Shown: piece by piece, positions 1 to 11,929 of the stretch | How positions within the stretch are numbered: position 1 is the stretch's first letter | Layout: every line of letters starts with the position of its first letter | NCBI GenBank assembly: GCA_030737835.1 | Contig: CM060848.1 | Location: 13,252,323 to 13,316,322 of the forward strand | From: Acorus gramineus | Lineage: Eukaryota; Streptophyta; Magnoliopsida; Acorales; Acoraceae | DNA length: 64,000 bases | Reading direction: 5' to 3' | Notes under the pieces: model-generated | Databases searched by the model: none | Told to the model about the DNA's origin: nothing | The model's input: only the letters and a program-made list of their open reading frames with translations | Position numbers and translations under genes: made by a program

Positions 1-924
1 CATTCCTTTTGAGTGGAAAGAAATATTTACCCTTCTTTCCTAAGGATGTGTTTGGTAGCATGATTTCAAAACTGATTTTAGACATAAAGTGGGTTTAAAA
101 CCGATTTTGGCCTTTCCACAGCTTCTGAAAAACTTAGGTTTTAGACAATTTTTCACATAAATCTATCTGCAGCTTTTGGTCTCAGTTTTTCTGTTTAAAA
201 ACGGGTTTAAAACAAGTTTTCTTGCAAACCTAAAAGCTACCCAAATTTGTTTCCAAACGGGTTCTAAGACAAAAAATCACAAAATAAGTAAAGGAAAACG
301 AAGGGAAGTTTTTCTCTCTGTTGCTTGGCACAAACACTAGTATTTTGAGTTAGTCATATGGAAAATTTTATATTTTCCTCATCTTCTTTCACTTTCCTGC
401 ATGAACAAACACACCAACAATTTAAAGGTTCGAACAAATAGCAAGTTCAGTGAAATGTTTCCAAAAGAAGCAATAATACCACTCGCAGATGATGGAATTA
501 GTGACTCAATCATCAAAACAAAGCAGCAATTTGATGATTCATAAAATATGTAGCAATATGACTTCAAGCAGTTTATCATCAGAACAAGCCATCAAATGGG
601 CTGAACTTGGTCCATGATATCAAATCTATCATGGAACGAGAATGAGGCTCATTCTGCAGTTGAGTTGGTCCAAGTTTGATCATTAATTTAGTGGAAAAAG
701 AAGGTGCCTCTATTATAGAGAGAGTATTTCAATTGAAAGAAGAGAACCAGGAGAATACAATTTGTATTTTTGAAAAAATTTGTTGAATATTAGATTTGCC
801 ATAATGTTGACACAGTAAAAAAAAAATTCAATTGTAACACCTGATTGGAGATTTAAAAGGTGTTCCCATTTTAAAGAAATATTCTTCCAGTTGAAATAAA
901 AATAAAAAAAGGAAAAAAATGTAC
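1..924. other. Non-coding flank of the truncated peptidase copy
   Basis: No exon is recognisable here. In the complete copy, exon 7 lies about 475 bp beyond exon 6, but the equivalent place here (about 400-460) shows no match to it. Similarity to the complete copy stops near 790. A MITE-like element occupies 44-263 (separate entry). The remainder is AT-rich with short low-complexity tracts. Confidence 0.6.
44..263. mobile_element. MITE-like element (family 1, copy 1)
   Basis: The ends read like the common plant MITE terminus (GTGTTTGGTAGC at the left, AAACGGGTTCT at the right). The interior has short phrases (CAGTTTTTCTGTTT, AAAAGCTACCCAA) that recur in the element inside the SCNM1-like gene at 45211-45440, so the two look like members of one family. 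No coding capacity. Exact termini and target duplication were not resolved. Confidence 0.45.
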
Positions 925-3900
925 CCTGAGGAGACCATTTTGGTTCTGTAGGAGATTCCACTACTGAAGGATTACCACCAGCGACACAACTGTGTTTGTA
1001 TACGTCTCTGTAGTAAGGCATAAAGCAGTTAATATGAGATCAAGAACCAAACCTTTGTAAGCTTCTTTAAACAATAAAATCAATAATCAAAAAGTTTGTG
1101 AAAAAAAAAATTGACATGACTCAGAATATGTAAAGCACCAGAGGAAATACAACCATTTGATGTCAATACCAGCTTACAAAAAAACTTGTGGAACAAATCT
1201 GTCTAAATTTCTCAAATTCATCTCTATTACAAATGCAATCATCCAGGCACATGGGAGAGACATTACACTTTTTTTAAAACAAAAAAAAGACATTACACTT
1301 TGAGACAATCCATGATCCCAAAAATCCATATGAAGGATAGCAAATTACAATTAGATATAATAACTTAACATTAATCAAATAGTTCCTTTCAAGCTAGCCT
1401 TTAATTGGATACTTACAATTCAAGTCCTACAAAAACTGCTATTTAAAAAAAGATTCCCATCACCTTGCTACCCCAGATTTACTAAAAGGTCTTCAAAAGG
1501 CTGAATTTTTACAAATCAACCATCCCGTGAATACCTATATGCAAATCAGATGCATTGCATTTGAAGTCATCCACCATTAATGTCGGACATCTCAAATGAT
1601 AGATACAAATTTCCCAGAAGTCCCTTGGAATAACAAGATATTTGAATAATAAGGTATTTTTTTCAAATCAATATTGCCTCCACTTTTCTTTGCTTAACCA
1701 ATTTTGATTATATATATTCTGTATGCCAATACATATCAGATTTTTATTGCTCATTTTTTAAACAAACGGTAGGAATTCTACAACCAAATTATATATTTAT
1801 CAAAGTCGGGGGGGTATAATGCCTTGAACGGAAAACAAGGAAAATAAATCAATAAAAGAGGATTCCACTAGACTGGCAAACTCAACACTCAGATAAACAC
1901 TCCACTATATCACAACTTCTAGTTTAATTCCCTCAAATCTCATTGCCTTTGCACTGCACAGTGCAGTGCCCAGATCTTGATGAAATTTTCACAGATCTCC
2001 CAATTATATCAGTTCAAACAAATAAGTAGACCACTAATTTGGAGATGTGGGTAATATACATTTCCACATATTTCATTCTTGAGTCATCTTTGATAAAGAG
2101 TAGCTACAGTGCTCAAAGATTTTATTTCTCGGATTTGAAACCCTATGTCACCCCAAAAATTTATATGCATGTCAGCCTTGAGAAAGGGATATATTTCCCT
2201 ACAGGTGTGCCCTTCCAAAGAAAATGAATTCATGCTCCCGTGGAGCTCCATCCATGCAGCATTTCACCTTCTAGAGTAGCATCGTGGATCATATTTTGCA
2301 ACTAAACTTAAAAATCAATTTATAAAGCCCAAACAAAATATCAATTTTCAATGAGCAACAATGCATACTTACCCGTCAGCCGATATATAGCCAACCCATA
2401 ATTCTGATCTATCCCAAGGCATATTTGGGTGACACCATTGAATCCATGCAATTCTCTTTCCATATGGGTCGATGCGAGGAAAGGCATAGAAATCACTTCC
2501 ACTAACTAATACCTTTGGCTCTAAGATTTAAAAATCCAGGACAGAGTAGTTAGTTGACCTTGGCAAACTTTATCCAGGGAAATTACAAAATAGGAGCACA
2601 TGGTATGCAAAAATTTATTTACCTTGAGCCTTTCCATCCTTCATATCAATAGCCACGATTGTTGTGGTTGGATTTAAACTGCTCTCACGATGATCTAACA
2701 GAAGAAATAAATAAAAATTTCAAATGACGCAATTATGCCATCTTTTGAAATGTAAATAAGATTGGACTTCACAAGCATACACAGAAGTTCACGAGACAAT
2801 TAAGCAACCAACCTTCCATCACAGTAATATATCGGTTTAAGTTTGAATCAAACACTCCATCTGCATAGCGAACTAGAGATTCCCCATAATCCAGAGTAAG
2901 AGCTACTGTAACATCATCTGCCAACAGGATGTCGAATCAGATTAACTGTTTCCAGATATGCACATCTAACATATAGATTCAAAAGGCTGCATAAGGAGTC
3001 TTGTTGCATCATAATATTAAATAGAGATAGAATAGATGATGTTTAATTGTGCATAATAAAGAGACCAGACTAATGCTTCTAGTCTTCTAGATATGCATGT
3101 TGAAGATTTTTTTATATATTTTTTTGTTGAAATGGTAGACCACTCCACTGCGATTTCAATATCATTAAAAACGAAGTATAAAGTCCGAAATAGAAGATAG
3201 GAAAAGAGATACAACATTACAATAATACCAAAGTTATCCACCTCGGCCATATTCCAAAACCCACTTACCCCATCAGGGGACTGTGGAAACTGTCCATGTA
3301 AAAGAGATTTCTACACGGACAGTCCCCCTAATCCCCCAGTACCCAGATACAATCGGACTACTAGACAATTACAAAGATGAATTCCTCTGAAGTCCACTGC
3401 ATGTGCCCCAGCAATAAACTGACCCCACTCTTTTATGCACCATCTCGTTTCTTCCCATATTTATCAACAAGCACTCTCAACACCGAGAATATGGTTGCAT
3501 TCTGTTGCCTACAAATGGCCCAAGCAGCCACCGGGATAAACGAATGTCTCTGATCTTGGCCACCTTCCTATTATCCCCCCACAAATCCAAGCTTTTACAC
3601 GCCTCCCACATTCCCTCCATAGAATTAAACTCCGGCAGCCCAGCTATCTCAGAAATTCTGGTCCAGATATGCTTGGCAATCGGGCAGGCACACAGTAAGT
3701 GCACAGTAGTTTCCTCGACATCCTGACATAACTCGCATATGGTCAGAAGCCCCAACTGCCACTTAGATCTGTAGGATTTTGTAAGCAGCCTTTCTTGGAA
3801 TGCCAACCACAGCATTTCACCTTTAGCAAATTCTTTGGATTCCAGATCTGTTTGGCTCTCATCATCTCCTGGTTTATCTCAGCTGATCTCCTGCAGTAAT

Positions 3901-6900
3901 CATAACCTTTATGCACCGAGAAGCTATCGTGACCATTAAACAGCCTTATCTTTGCTATCAGGAAGAAGGCTGGTGCTGCTGAGACGATCCATGAGTGAAG
4001 CAAACTGCACGATTTCGCTTTCGCTCAGATTTCTTCGCGTGATGATCTCCCATGGCCCCTGTCTATGACCCGGCTCCAGAACTCATAAACGAGTCCCTCT
4101 TTATTCACCACAACATTATATACGTCCTGGAACTCAAACATCAAGGACTGCCACCTATCCGTCCAGAATCTCGCCTTTAATCCATTTCCAATTTTCCAGC
4201 CGAGGGTCTCCACAAACTCCCTTCCATGAGCAAAGATGCCTCTGGCTAGAAATTGGATCTTGAATTCATAATAGGCAAGGGATCGGACATCCCATATCTC
4301 TCTCTGAATAACACTTTCCATGTGGCCTCCTCATCACTAACCCACTTCGAGGCCCATTTGGACAAGAGAGCCTGATTCATGTCCTCCAGGCTTAAAACTC
4401 CCACACCTCCTCTGCTTTTTCTGTGATACACCAGGTCCCATTTCACCAGATTAAAAGATAAATGAAATGGCATGACTTTTTCACCAGTAGATGAAATACA
4501 TATAATATGTTCCATGTATTTACTTAGGCAACTGTGCTATGCTATCTTATAAAAAAATTATGTAATTTTCGATAATCAAGGGAGTAATTGAGTAGAACAT
4601 AAAAGCATTAATCAAAGAACAAAAAGTTTCATGTAAGAAAATAAGTCATTTAGAAATGCAAATTAAAAGAAGAACAATGTGAAATAATTAATTCAAGGCC
4701 ACATAACAAACAAGCAATAAATTAAGATAGGGATGCAATAATATAGTTTGGTCAATATAATGTTCGGAGATCCATGGTTCACATTAGAAAACTCACTATC
4801 CAATTAGATCTTACAAATGAAATGTTCTATCAGGACCTTCCAAATTATCTAAATGATCTCTTACTACAAATATGTAATATTTTGAAAACCTTCGGTCAGT
4901 GTTTACAAATGCAGTATGTGTATATGTGGTTTGGTCCAGACATAGAACCGCATATGGGCAGGCGACCTGATGCAGGCCAGCATATGTTGTCCGCATGATT
5001 GAGAGAAAAAATAGGTTTTCCTTATTCTTCTATTTTTTCCTTCATTATATGGTTTGAATCAAAAACAGTGTGAATAGTGTAATGGTGTTTTAACGGTGGA
5101 CACAGCGGTGCAAATTGTCTACATAAATATAGAAATCACCTCTCAGTAATGAATACATGGTTTGGGGATTCATTCTTTTCAAGTGATTCCTAGTTTCTAA
5201 TTTTTTGTTTCATAATACTGGTCTCAATGTCTCATATGTTCATAAAATCTTAGTTCTTGGGATCTCAACAAATCAGCTAATAAATTATTTCATAAGTATC
5301 ATATTTTTTACAAATAAAAATACAAAACCATATATTCTCCCTCATACCGCATATACTCTATATGGTACCTAGGCGCTAGCAAACGGCGTACCGCATTTTC
5401 GAACACTTCCTAGATGAGTATTTCAATAGGTTATAGCTTATTTAAGTGAGTACAGAATGAAGTTATTTAATGTGTAGAAGATCCTTTTAGCAAATGTACC
5501 TCCGAAATGTTGCTTGTATAACCGTTGATCTTTGTAATTTGAGAATACAACCATATTCTTTGAAACTGCAAAGGCACCACCTCCATACTCTTGTGCCAAT
5601 GTTCGTGCAGCAAATTCTGAAGTAATGATATCTATAGGTTTACCTCCTGCTTCTGTTGGTTCCTTTACAAGGACAGCACGGCTGAGAAAATTTTAAAATC
5701 ATACAAGTTAAAAGCCAGATTTACATTTGTACAAATAGATTAGATAAAATTCAAATAGACAAATGATGTTACACAAATCAGAGAAACTATTGTGAAGCTA
5801 AAACAACCTGCATAATTGGAAGAAGTGTGTAACATATAGCTTTTCTTTTAAAAAGTTGGAGATTTTGAAGTCCATAAAACAAGTTGTATGTTTACACAAA
5901 AAACCATACATCTGGCAACGAATTTCTGTATCCAGTTCCTAATGCACAATTGTACATCCTCGTTGCTTTAAACCTGGTTACTAGGTCATATGCATGTCCT
6001 ATATCATTGGCGGGACAGTGTTAAATACCATCCCCTATCTGAATGTCAAGTAAGAAATGTTTGTTGTGTTCTGAATGTCACTCTTACACGAGACATCTGA
6101 GAACAAGCGGCAACTCAACTAATTGTTGCCGATTCAATTGCAATTTGTGAGATGATTCGGGCAAGTGAAACTCAAAGTTGTTGAAAGAGCTTGAGGGTTT
6201 AGTTATCCAGCACCGATGACTTAATATGGTATTAATATATTAATATTACATATTTTGAATTGTAATATGTCAATGTGCATTAGAGTTTGGTTCTTTTTTA
6301 ATTAAAAAAAAGTTTTAGTGTTTATTTTTTTTCATATGCAAGCACAAAAAAACTTATGAATCAGCACTTAAAATTCAGCATTAGATACTCACTAGAGAAT
6401 AGTGACTGAGCCCTTGTTGAATAGAAGAATAGACATAAAAAAAAATGGATGGAATAAGGGTGAATAAACCCAAAAAATGTTTGTTTGTAAGAAATAAGTG
6501 GGTACGACTATGCCAAAATAGGTGGAAATTAGTTGGAACTGCCATATTGGTATTCCATATCCCCAGGAATTGTGTTATTCCAACCATTATATTCCACTGG
6601 TACAATGGGGGGACCATATATGTCAAATCACATATTCACATGTTAAATATCTTTATAAATCTTTATCCAAATATTATACATTTTATTCACAACTTCATCA
6701 TTTTCAACCAAACAACAAAAACCCCATTATTAAGTTCCCCAATGAAAATAACAAAACATACAATCAAACAAAAACCTCATTATTAAGTTCCCCAATCAGA
6801 ATAACAAAATATACAATCAAACCAAAAATGACTTATTCCATTTGTATAGTTATCTATTATGAAATAGTTATATATTCTAGAATAGTTTTATATCGCTATC

Positions 6901-7259
6901 CAAACGGGGACTGAGGGTTCGATGTAATGCCACAAACAGAAGCAGCTCATGTAAATCAAACATTTTACTCACCCTCCCTCATCGGGCCGCGGCTCGATCC
7001 ACACGAGACGTCCATCTCCATCGACGGCGATCCCTCCGACCCGTTTATCCGCGCCGGATACCACGTCGGCCGTTATCGGAGACTTCCATGAACCATATGG
7101 CGCGGTGACCTTCTCGACTGCTGCTGCTGCTCCTTCCGAAGCCATCGCACCGGAGATCGAGAGGTGTCTCCTAACCCGTCCGATCGAAACCCTAAACCCA
7201 CTCGAGCCGCGTCAACTGAGGGCGAGAAGAGTAGATGACCTCGCTAGTAGTGAAGCCAT
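925..7259 (-). pseudogene. Partial duplicate of S9 prolyl oligopeptidase-like gene, exons 1-6
   Basis: Exons (minus strand): 6973-7259, 5500-5681, 2813-2917, 2623-2694, 2373-2520, 925-1007. All keep GT-AG sites and join in phase. They encode the N-terminal beta-propeller half of a homologue of Arabidopsis At5g36210, with family phrases such as [23 protein letters not shown] and [11 protein letters not shown]. Exon 1 has an in-frame TGA at codon 16 (7212-7214) where the other copy has TGC (Cys). An in-frame Met at codon 39 (7143-7145) precedes the conserved region, so a protein lacking the leader could still begin there. Exon 7 and the catalytic domain are not found before the window edge. I call it a pseudogene or truncated paralogue. 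A functional shorter gene continuing to the left cannot be excluded. Confidence 0.8.
3115..4525 (-). mobile_element. 5'-truncated LINE fragment in intron 2 of the partial peptidase copy
   Basis: Broken minus-strand frames at 4515-3477 match the C-terminal part of plant LINE ORF2. The order is a post-RT segment ([20 protein letters not shown]), then a zinc-binding RT-tail domain (CELC...HLLCACP). A typical LINE 3' UTR follows and ends in an A-tract (seen as T-runs at 3110-3125 on the plus strand). Several frameshifts show it is dead. The same fragment is in the duplicated copy at 37680-39060, so it was inserted before the duplication. Confidence 0.8.
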
Positions 7260-7398
7260 GTGCAATGATTAGGGTTTGATTAGTACGGCGGAACATGGAA
7301 GTTTTAGTGATCCTGCATGTGTGGCAGAATTTATGGTATGGGCTGTTTGAGTAGGAACGGGAGACCACGTGTCATGAGGTTGAAACAGGCATATATAA

Positions 7399-8440
7399 AA
7401 GAGCATCTTCAATGGAGATCTCTAAAATAGAGTCTCAAAATATATTTAAAAAAATAAAAAAGTGAGTTTAGAGTCTCACTACTCATTTATCAACTCCAAC
7501 CACAATCTCTATTTTCATCTCTATTATATTTTTTTATATTTTTTTAATAGAACTTTAATTTATAATTTCTCTTTTATTTTTTTGATGTATTACACGTAAT
7601 TGAGGCTTATCAGCGAAATTTAAAATCCGTAGAAGTTAATATTATTAGTTCCGGACCAAGTGACCAGTAAACTTATCAGTTATTCCAAACTGATTTCTGT
7701 ACCCGAAACACCTGTATTCGTATCTGAATGAAATATATGTATTCAAAAAAACTCTATTCGTATCTTATTAAAATATATGTATCCGAGAAACCTGTATTTG
7801 TATATGATTAAAATAATATTATAATATTTTCTATTATTCATAATATATTTATATTTATATATTTATATTCCATATCCCACTCATTTTCCCTCCAAAACAA
7901 CATCACTTTCTGTTTGAAGGAGGATTAGGAGATTATTAATGTAGCGGTACATCTATTTCAAGATGGATCTGGATCATGTCTTATTATGTGTTTTGTATTT
8001 TGTTGTTGTGCTTTATTTAATTTTCATGTAGTTTCTTTTGTTGTACTATCAGTTTCGATTAGAATAAACTCATTTTTAGTACATAAGTGCAAATAATAAT
8101 TAATATAATATTAATTTTAAAAAATAAAAAATATTATTAAATATATAAAAAATTTAAACATATGTTAAACATATTCAATATTAGACTCATTTCAATCGTA
8201 TCGATGATACCTATCCAATGTTATAAATTTTATGAAAATTAAAATTATATTATAAAAGTTATCAAACATTATTATTAAAAAAAAAAAAAACAAACCTCCA
8301 TATTTGGAGGCTCAATCAGTGAGCCTCCAAATATGGAGTCTCATTTAAGGGCCTCCAAAATAGAGACCGTCTTTGCCGAACGATTGGAGCGAAAATGAAC
8401 TCCAAAATACAGGTTTGCCGAACGATTGGAGTTGCTCTAA
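7399..8440. mobile_element. Possible non-autonomous TIR element
   Basis: The left end AGAGCATCTTCAATGG and the reverse complement of the right end (AGAGCAACTCCAATCG) form an imperfect terminal inverted repeat of the kind seen in many plant MITEs. Inside the right end the phrase TTTGCCGAACGATTGGAG is repeated twice, and a perfect 19-bp hairpin lies at 8296-8338. The interior is AT-rich and non-coding. I found no convincing target duplication, so superfamily and limits are tentative. Confidence 0.45.
8296..8338. repeat. Perfect 19-bp inverted repeat with 5-nt loop
   Basis: CTCCATATTTGGAGGCTCA at 8296-8314, loop ATCAG, and its exact reverse complement at 8320-8338. It lies within the candidate TIR element and just after an A-run. 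Probably part of the transposon's subterminal structure rather than a gene-regulatory site. Confidence 0.85.
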
Positions 8441-9654
8441 GTATGTTATAATAGAGCATAATATTTTTTATCTTTGTTATGTCTCTCAATGTTCATTTAA
8501 AAAACTTTGTTTTATGATTAGAGCTTTTTTTAAAAACGAAGGTAGACAATGTTATCATGATTATATTAAAAATATCATAGTACAAAGCTTGAAATTAGAT
8601 AAAACAAAGAAGGGATATAACAAAGAAATAAGATCAGAAGTGGAGGTTGAAGAGGGAAGGAAAAGAGGAGTCGACCAAGCGGTTGCACAAAACGGGAGGA
8701 GTGCAGAAGAGGGGTCTGCTTGCCCACCAATCTCAGCCCCTACAAGAGACCAAAAACATCTAACCCGCAAGATAAAGCTACCCCCCCCCCCCCGAAACCC
8801 GAGGACACGAATCCCTACAAGATGTTGGCCCCAGCTGTGGAAGAGCCCTCTGCCTCGTTTCGAACATTCTCCACATAAGCCCGTTATCCCCAAAATACAA
8901 CAGTGTTCCGCGTTAGCCACAAGGCCTAGGCCACTGCAAGGATGGCAAACTAAAGACGCTTTCTCTTGATACTAAGGGACCCAATTTGACGTAATTGACT
9001 GCCCACATTCACATATCTCGACATCGACAAATTGAGGCGTCATTCTCACAAAAGCACTAAACATCGACCACACCTAACATGAAAAACTACATGCACACAA
9101 CCGACTCATTCAGCTATTGTATTATAAAAGGATGTTAAATATGCTATCCCAATCCAATAATTGTCAACACCATCAGGGAGTTATTACAAACAACCGTTAT
9201 ATAATTTTGCATGCAGTCTTATTTCACTAATAAGATATATTTTAGGAAAAAAACAATATAACTCCTTAGAAACTTACCAAAATTGTAAATAGTCCATGTA
9301 AAATTACAAAATATTTACAACTTCCTGTATTTTTAAGAAAGTGTTGAATAAGTGCCTACCATTACCCCCAATTTACCCAATATCTGGTTAACATAAACTG
9401 CACATGTATGTTTACCAAAATACTCTCAAAGTCTATGTCAGGCTCTCAATCATCCCTTCTAACTTGTCTATCAAAGAGTTCAGGCCTTAATAGAGCAGAA
9501 TTAAGGTGTTTGCTGGAACGATGGGGAATGATGGGACGGAGGTCGAAAGGTGGTACGAAAGGGAGAAGTGGGCGGCGGCGGCTGAGGTGGTGGCGGTTAG
9601 GTAGGAGTACTGGGGCGCGACAGAGAACGTCAGGTTCGATGATGATTCAGTTGA

Positions 9655-9695
<41 letters not shown>

Positions 9696-10317
9696 GTGTG
9701 TGACATGCTTGAGATCCTCTTGTACATTCTAAGACAATGAGAAATAAAGAAACTCATTTATGAAAACTAAAAATAAATGAAGTTATAAACTTCTTGGTCT
9801 TCTCGGAGTGCTTCTCGAACTGTTTACCTTGTTTTCTATGTGGGTTTGATTATGAAGTGCCTGAAAGCAAGAATTAATTCTTTTGTAGTTTTAGTTCATG
9901 TTTTGTTGGTCAGTTTAGGTTTTGATGGAAAAGAGTAATTTCAAATGCATCGTTGGATATATACATGAAACAAGTTTTTGTGTGACTTTGGAGTGTTAAC
10001 AAAATGCTTGTGAAAGATTGTTGTCTTTGTGCCCCTTAATTATGTGGTTTCTTGAGTCATGGTTACATTGTGGAGGTGATTGAGTTGTTGTTTAGCTCAA
10101 TGAGAGAGTGAGGTTTGGAACAGAATGGGTTTGAGTATGTATCTGGTTTGAAGGGAGATTAGGGAATTTTGGAGAAATCAAGGGTAATTTTGTCTTTAAA
10201 AGGATTAAATCAAATTTTAAACATTTAAGGACTTATTTGAACATCAATTATATGAACTCCATTAAATAAATGGAATATTCTTTGAAATTCCCTAAAACTA
10301 ACTCTAATTTGACCAGA
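8441..10317. other. Intergenic stretch without recognisable genes
   Basis: Several open frames occur (for example 8373-8969 and 9408-9740), but none resembles a known protein. They run across a C-homopolymer (about 8781-8793) and a CT microsatellite. I see no transposon ends. Treated as non-coding. Confidence 0.5.
9656..9693. repeat. (CT)n microsatellite
   Basis: An uninterrupted CT/TC dinucleotide tract of roughly 38 bp, followed by CACGTGTGTGAC. Low-complexity sequence; likely length-polymorphic. Confidence 0.95.
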
Positions 10318-10559
10318 ATCGGGTTAGGTCCAACAAGTATTAGACAATTTAATTGTTCAACGCATTCGTGATCGTCCGATCTTCTAAGTTTATTATGATT
10401 GAATTACTTTACAAGATTTCAAAACTAAACTTAGAATGTAATTAAATTTTAAAACTTTTCTTTTTAGGATTCAATTAATTTGTGTATCTCAAAATTATAA
10501 GACAGTCACGAATGCGTTGAACAATCAAATTGTCCAAATCCTGTTGGACCTAACCCGAT
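10318..10559. repeat. Inverted repeat (~58 bp arms), MITE-like
   Basis: The arm at 10318-10375 (ATCGGGTTAGGTCCAACA ... CAACGCATTCGTGA) is repeated in inverted orientation at 10501-10559 with only a few mismatches. The arms are separated by about 125 bp of AT-rich sequence. Long arms with a short non-coding centre suggest a small foldback transposon. Target duplications were not identified. Confidence 0.7.
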
Positions 10560-10786
10560 CCCAATTTGACCTAAGGACTAAAATCTTTAACCATACACAC
10601 TTTATGGGGAGCTATGTTGATTTTTGGATTTTACATAGACCTTTTTTTGACCAATTTTACAAAGTTTTTAGGTATTTATATTTTATTTAATATTTAAATA
10701 ATATGAAATATTTTATTTATATGATTCATTAGAATATATAATCCTTTTATAATGTTAAAAAGTCATTATTATAAGAATATTGAGGC

Positions 10787-10787
<1 letters not shown>

Positions 10788-10835
<48 letters not shown>

Positions 10836-10837
10836 GT
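10788..10837. repeat. (TTA)n microsatellite
   Basis: About 16 tandem TTA/ATT units. The poly-Leu and poly-Asn reading frames over it are artefacts. Confidence 0.95.
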
Positions 10838-10995
10838 TTCTTTTTCTGATATTTTAGGTTTTCCATTTTTTTTTCCTGGAACAGTAGGCACTGGCCTTAA
10901 TATATTAAGGGACAAGAGCCCACAGGAAAATATTACAAGAAGAAAAAACCAAGAAAAGCTTTTGAAAATCAGATAGAGGAGACATTTACCCATTT

Positions 10996-11369
10996 CTGTC
11001 AGCTAACGGACCAAAGGCCGCTAAGGAATTATAAGTTTATTAGCCTGGAAACTGATACCCCTTGCCCCAGACAAAAATTCCCCTAGTCTAGGATGAGACC
11101 CTTAGCTAGCTCCCAAATGTTTTTCCCATACGGTCCTTGACCCCTAAAAATGACCTAATTGCGACAAAGCTAGATCGACCATACCATTGCTAGCAGAGTG
11201 TCAATTATAGGTTTTCCATTGTGTATCTATAAATTGAGTTTTTAGCTTCTCTAATACAATAAAAAAGAATTCTCTTCCTTTACTCTAAAATGGTATTAGA
11301 GTCATCTCAAAAACCCTAGATCCACAAAAAGTTTCTCATCTTCTTCTCCTCTCCGATCAAGAGTAAGCA
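10996..11369 (+). mobile_element. LTR-like piece followed by a tRNA-Met-type primer site
   Basis: The end of this block resembles the 3' part of an LTR: TATA-like TCTATAAATTGAG, then AATACAATAAAAAAG. It is followed at about 11290 by TGGTATTAGAGTC, close to the initiator-tRNA-Met primer site TGGTATCAGAGC used by copia elements. Leader-like sequence continues, is interrupted by a MITE-like insert (11370-11927), and resumes as a GC-rich stretch to about 12470. No gag-pol follows. It is read as a truncated LTR retrotransposon, and the LTR start is uncertain. Confidence 0.45.
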
Positions 11370-11927
11370 TGTCAATCGGAAGGGCCCATATCCATATCCG
11401 TATTCGAACTGGATATCTGAAAAAATATCTATATCCAATATCCGATAGATATTATGAAAACGTATCCATATTCGATCCGAAAATCCGGATTCGGATACGG
11501 ATAATTATTCAAAATATCTGAAAACTCAAAATAAATATGCATTGATTAAAATATCCAAAAATTCAATATCCAAAAATAAAAATCATATATCTAATATTTG
11601 AAATATGTAAAAAAATATATAATAATTGCCTAGTATAAAACATAAAATTATAAGTATATACATAAAACATTACATGCTTTAAAGTAAAAATAAAAATAAA
11701 AAATCATACTAATCCTAAAAATATAAATATATAATTAAAAAAATAATAATATAATAATATTTTCATATACATATATTTTTCAGATCAGATACAAGCTTAT
11801 TCGTATCTAATCCAAAGATTTTCGTATACGAATTAGGATTTTTCGGATATTGGATATTTTCTGAATTTTCGGATACGGATTCGAATTGGATACGGATATT
11901 TTTTTTGGATAATTGACAGCCTTAATT
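11370..11927. mobile_element. hAT-type MITE-like element rich in ATCCATATCCG motifs
   Basis: Both ends carry related inverted sequence (AGCATGTCAATCGG at left; AGGCTGTCAATTATCC as the complement of the right end). Numerous ATCCATATCCGTAT-type motifs lie in opposite orientations near each end. This is a familiar pattern for plant non-autonomous elements. The interior is AT-rich without coding capacity. Target duplication not resolved. Confidence 0.5.
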
Positions 11928-11929
11928 GA

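Larger units (their letters stand above)
790..7350 (-). repeat. Segmental duplication, left copy (peptidase exons 1-6)
   Basis: This block matches 35660-42150 in the same orientation, including introns, with an offset of about 34.8 kb. Similarity starts abruptly at the phrase TTTGCCATAATGTTGACA (about 790) and ends about 90 bp upstream of the first ATG (near 7350). Small indels and a few larger copy-specific insertions separate the two. The intron-2 LINE fragment is shared, so it predates the duplication. The 5S-derived insert of the right copy is absent here. Confidence 0.9.

Noticed and set aside
6420-6915. Separate MITE in intron 1 of both peptidase copies (also 41270-41715)
   Set aside because: The sequence has MITE-like wording (paired GGAATAAG/CTTATTCC), but I could not define termini or a target duplication. 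It is covered by the duplication entry.
7399-8440. Firm PIF/Harbinger assignment of the TIR element
   Set aside because: The terminal sequence would fit, but the flanks do not give a clear TWA duplication.
8373-8969. 198-codon open frame
   Set aside because: No recognisable domain. It runs through a C-homopolymer and starts inside a transposon-like end.
10752-10993. Poly-Leu and poly-Asn frames
   Set aside because: Artefacts of the TTA microsatellite.
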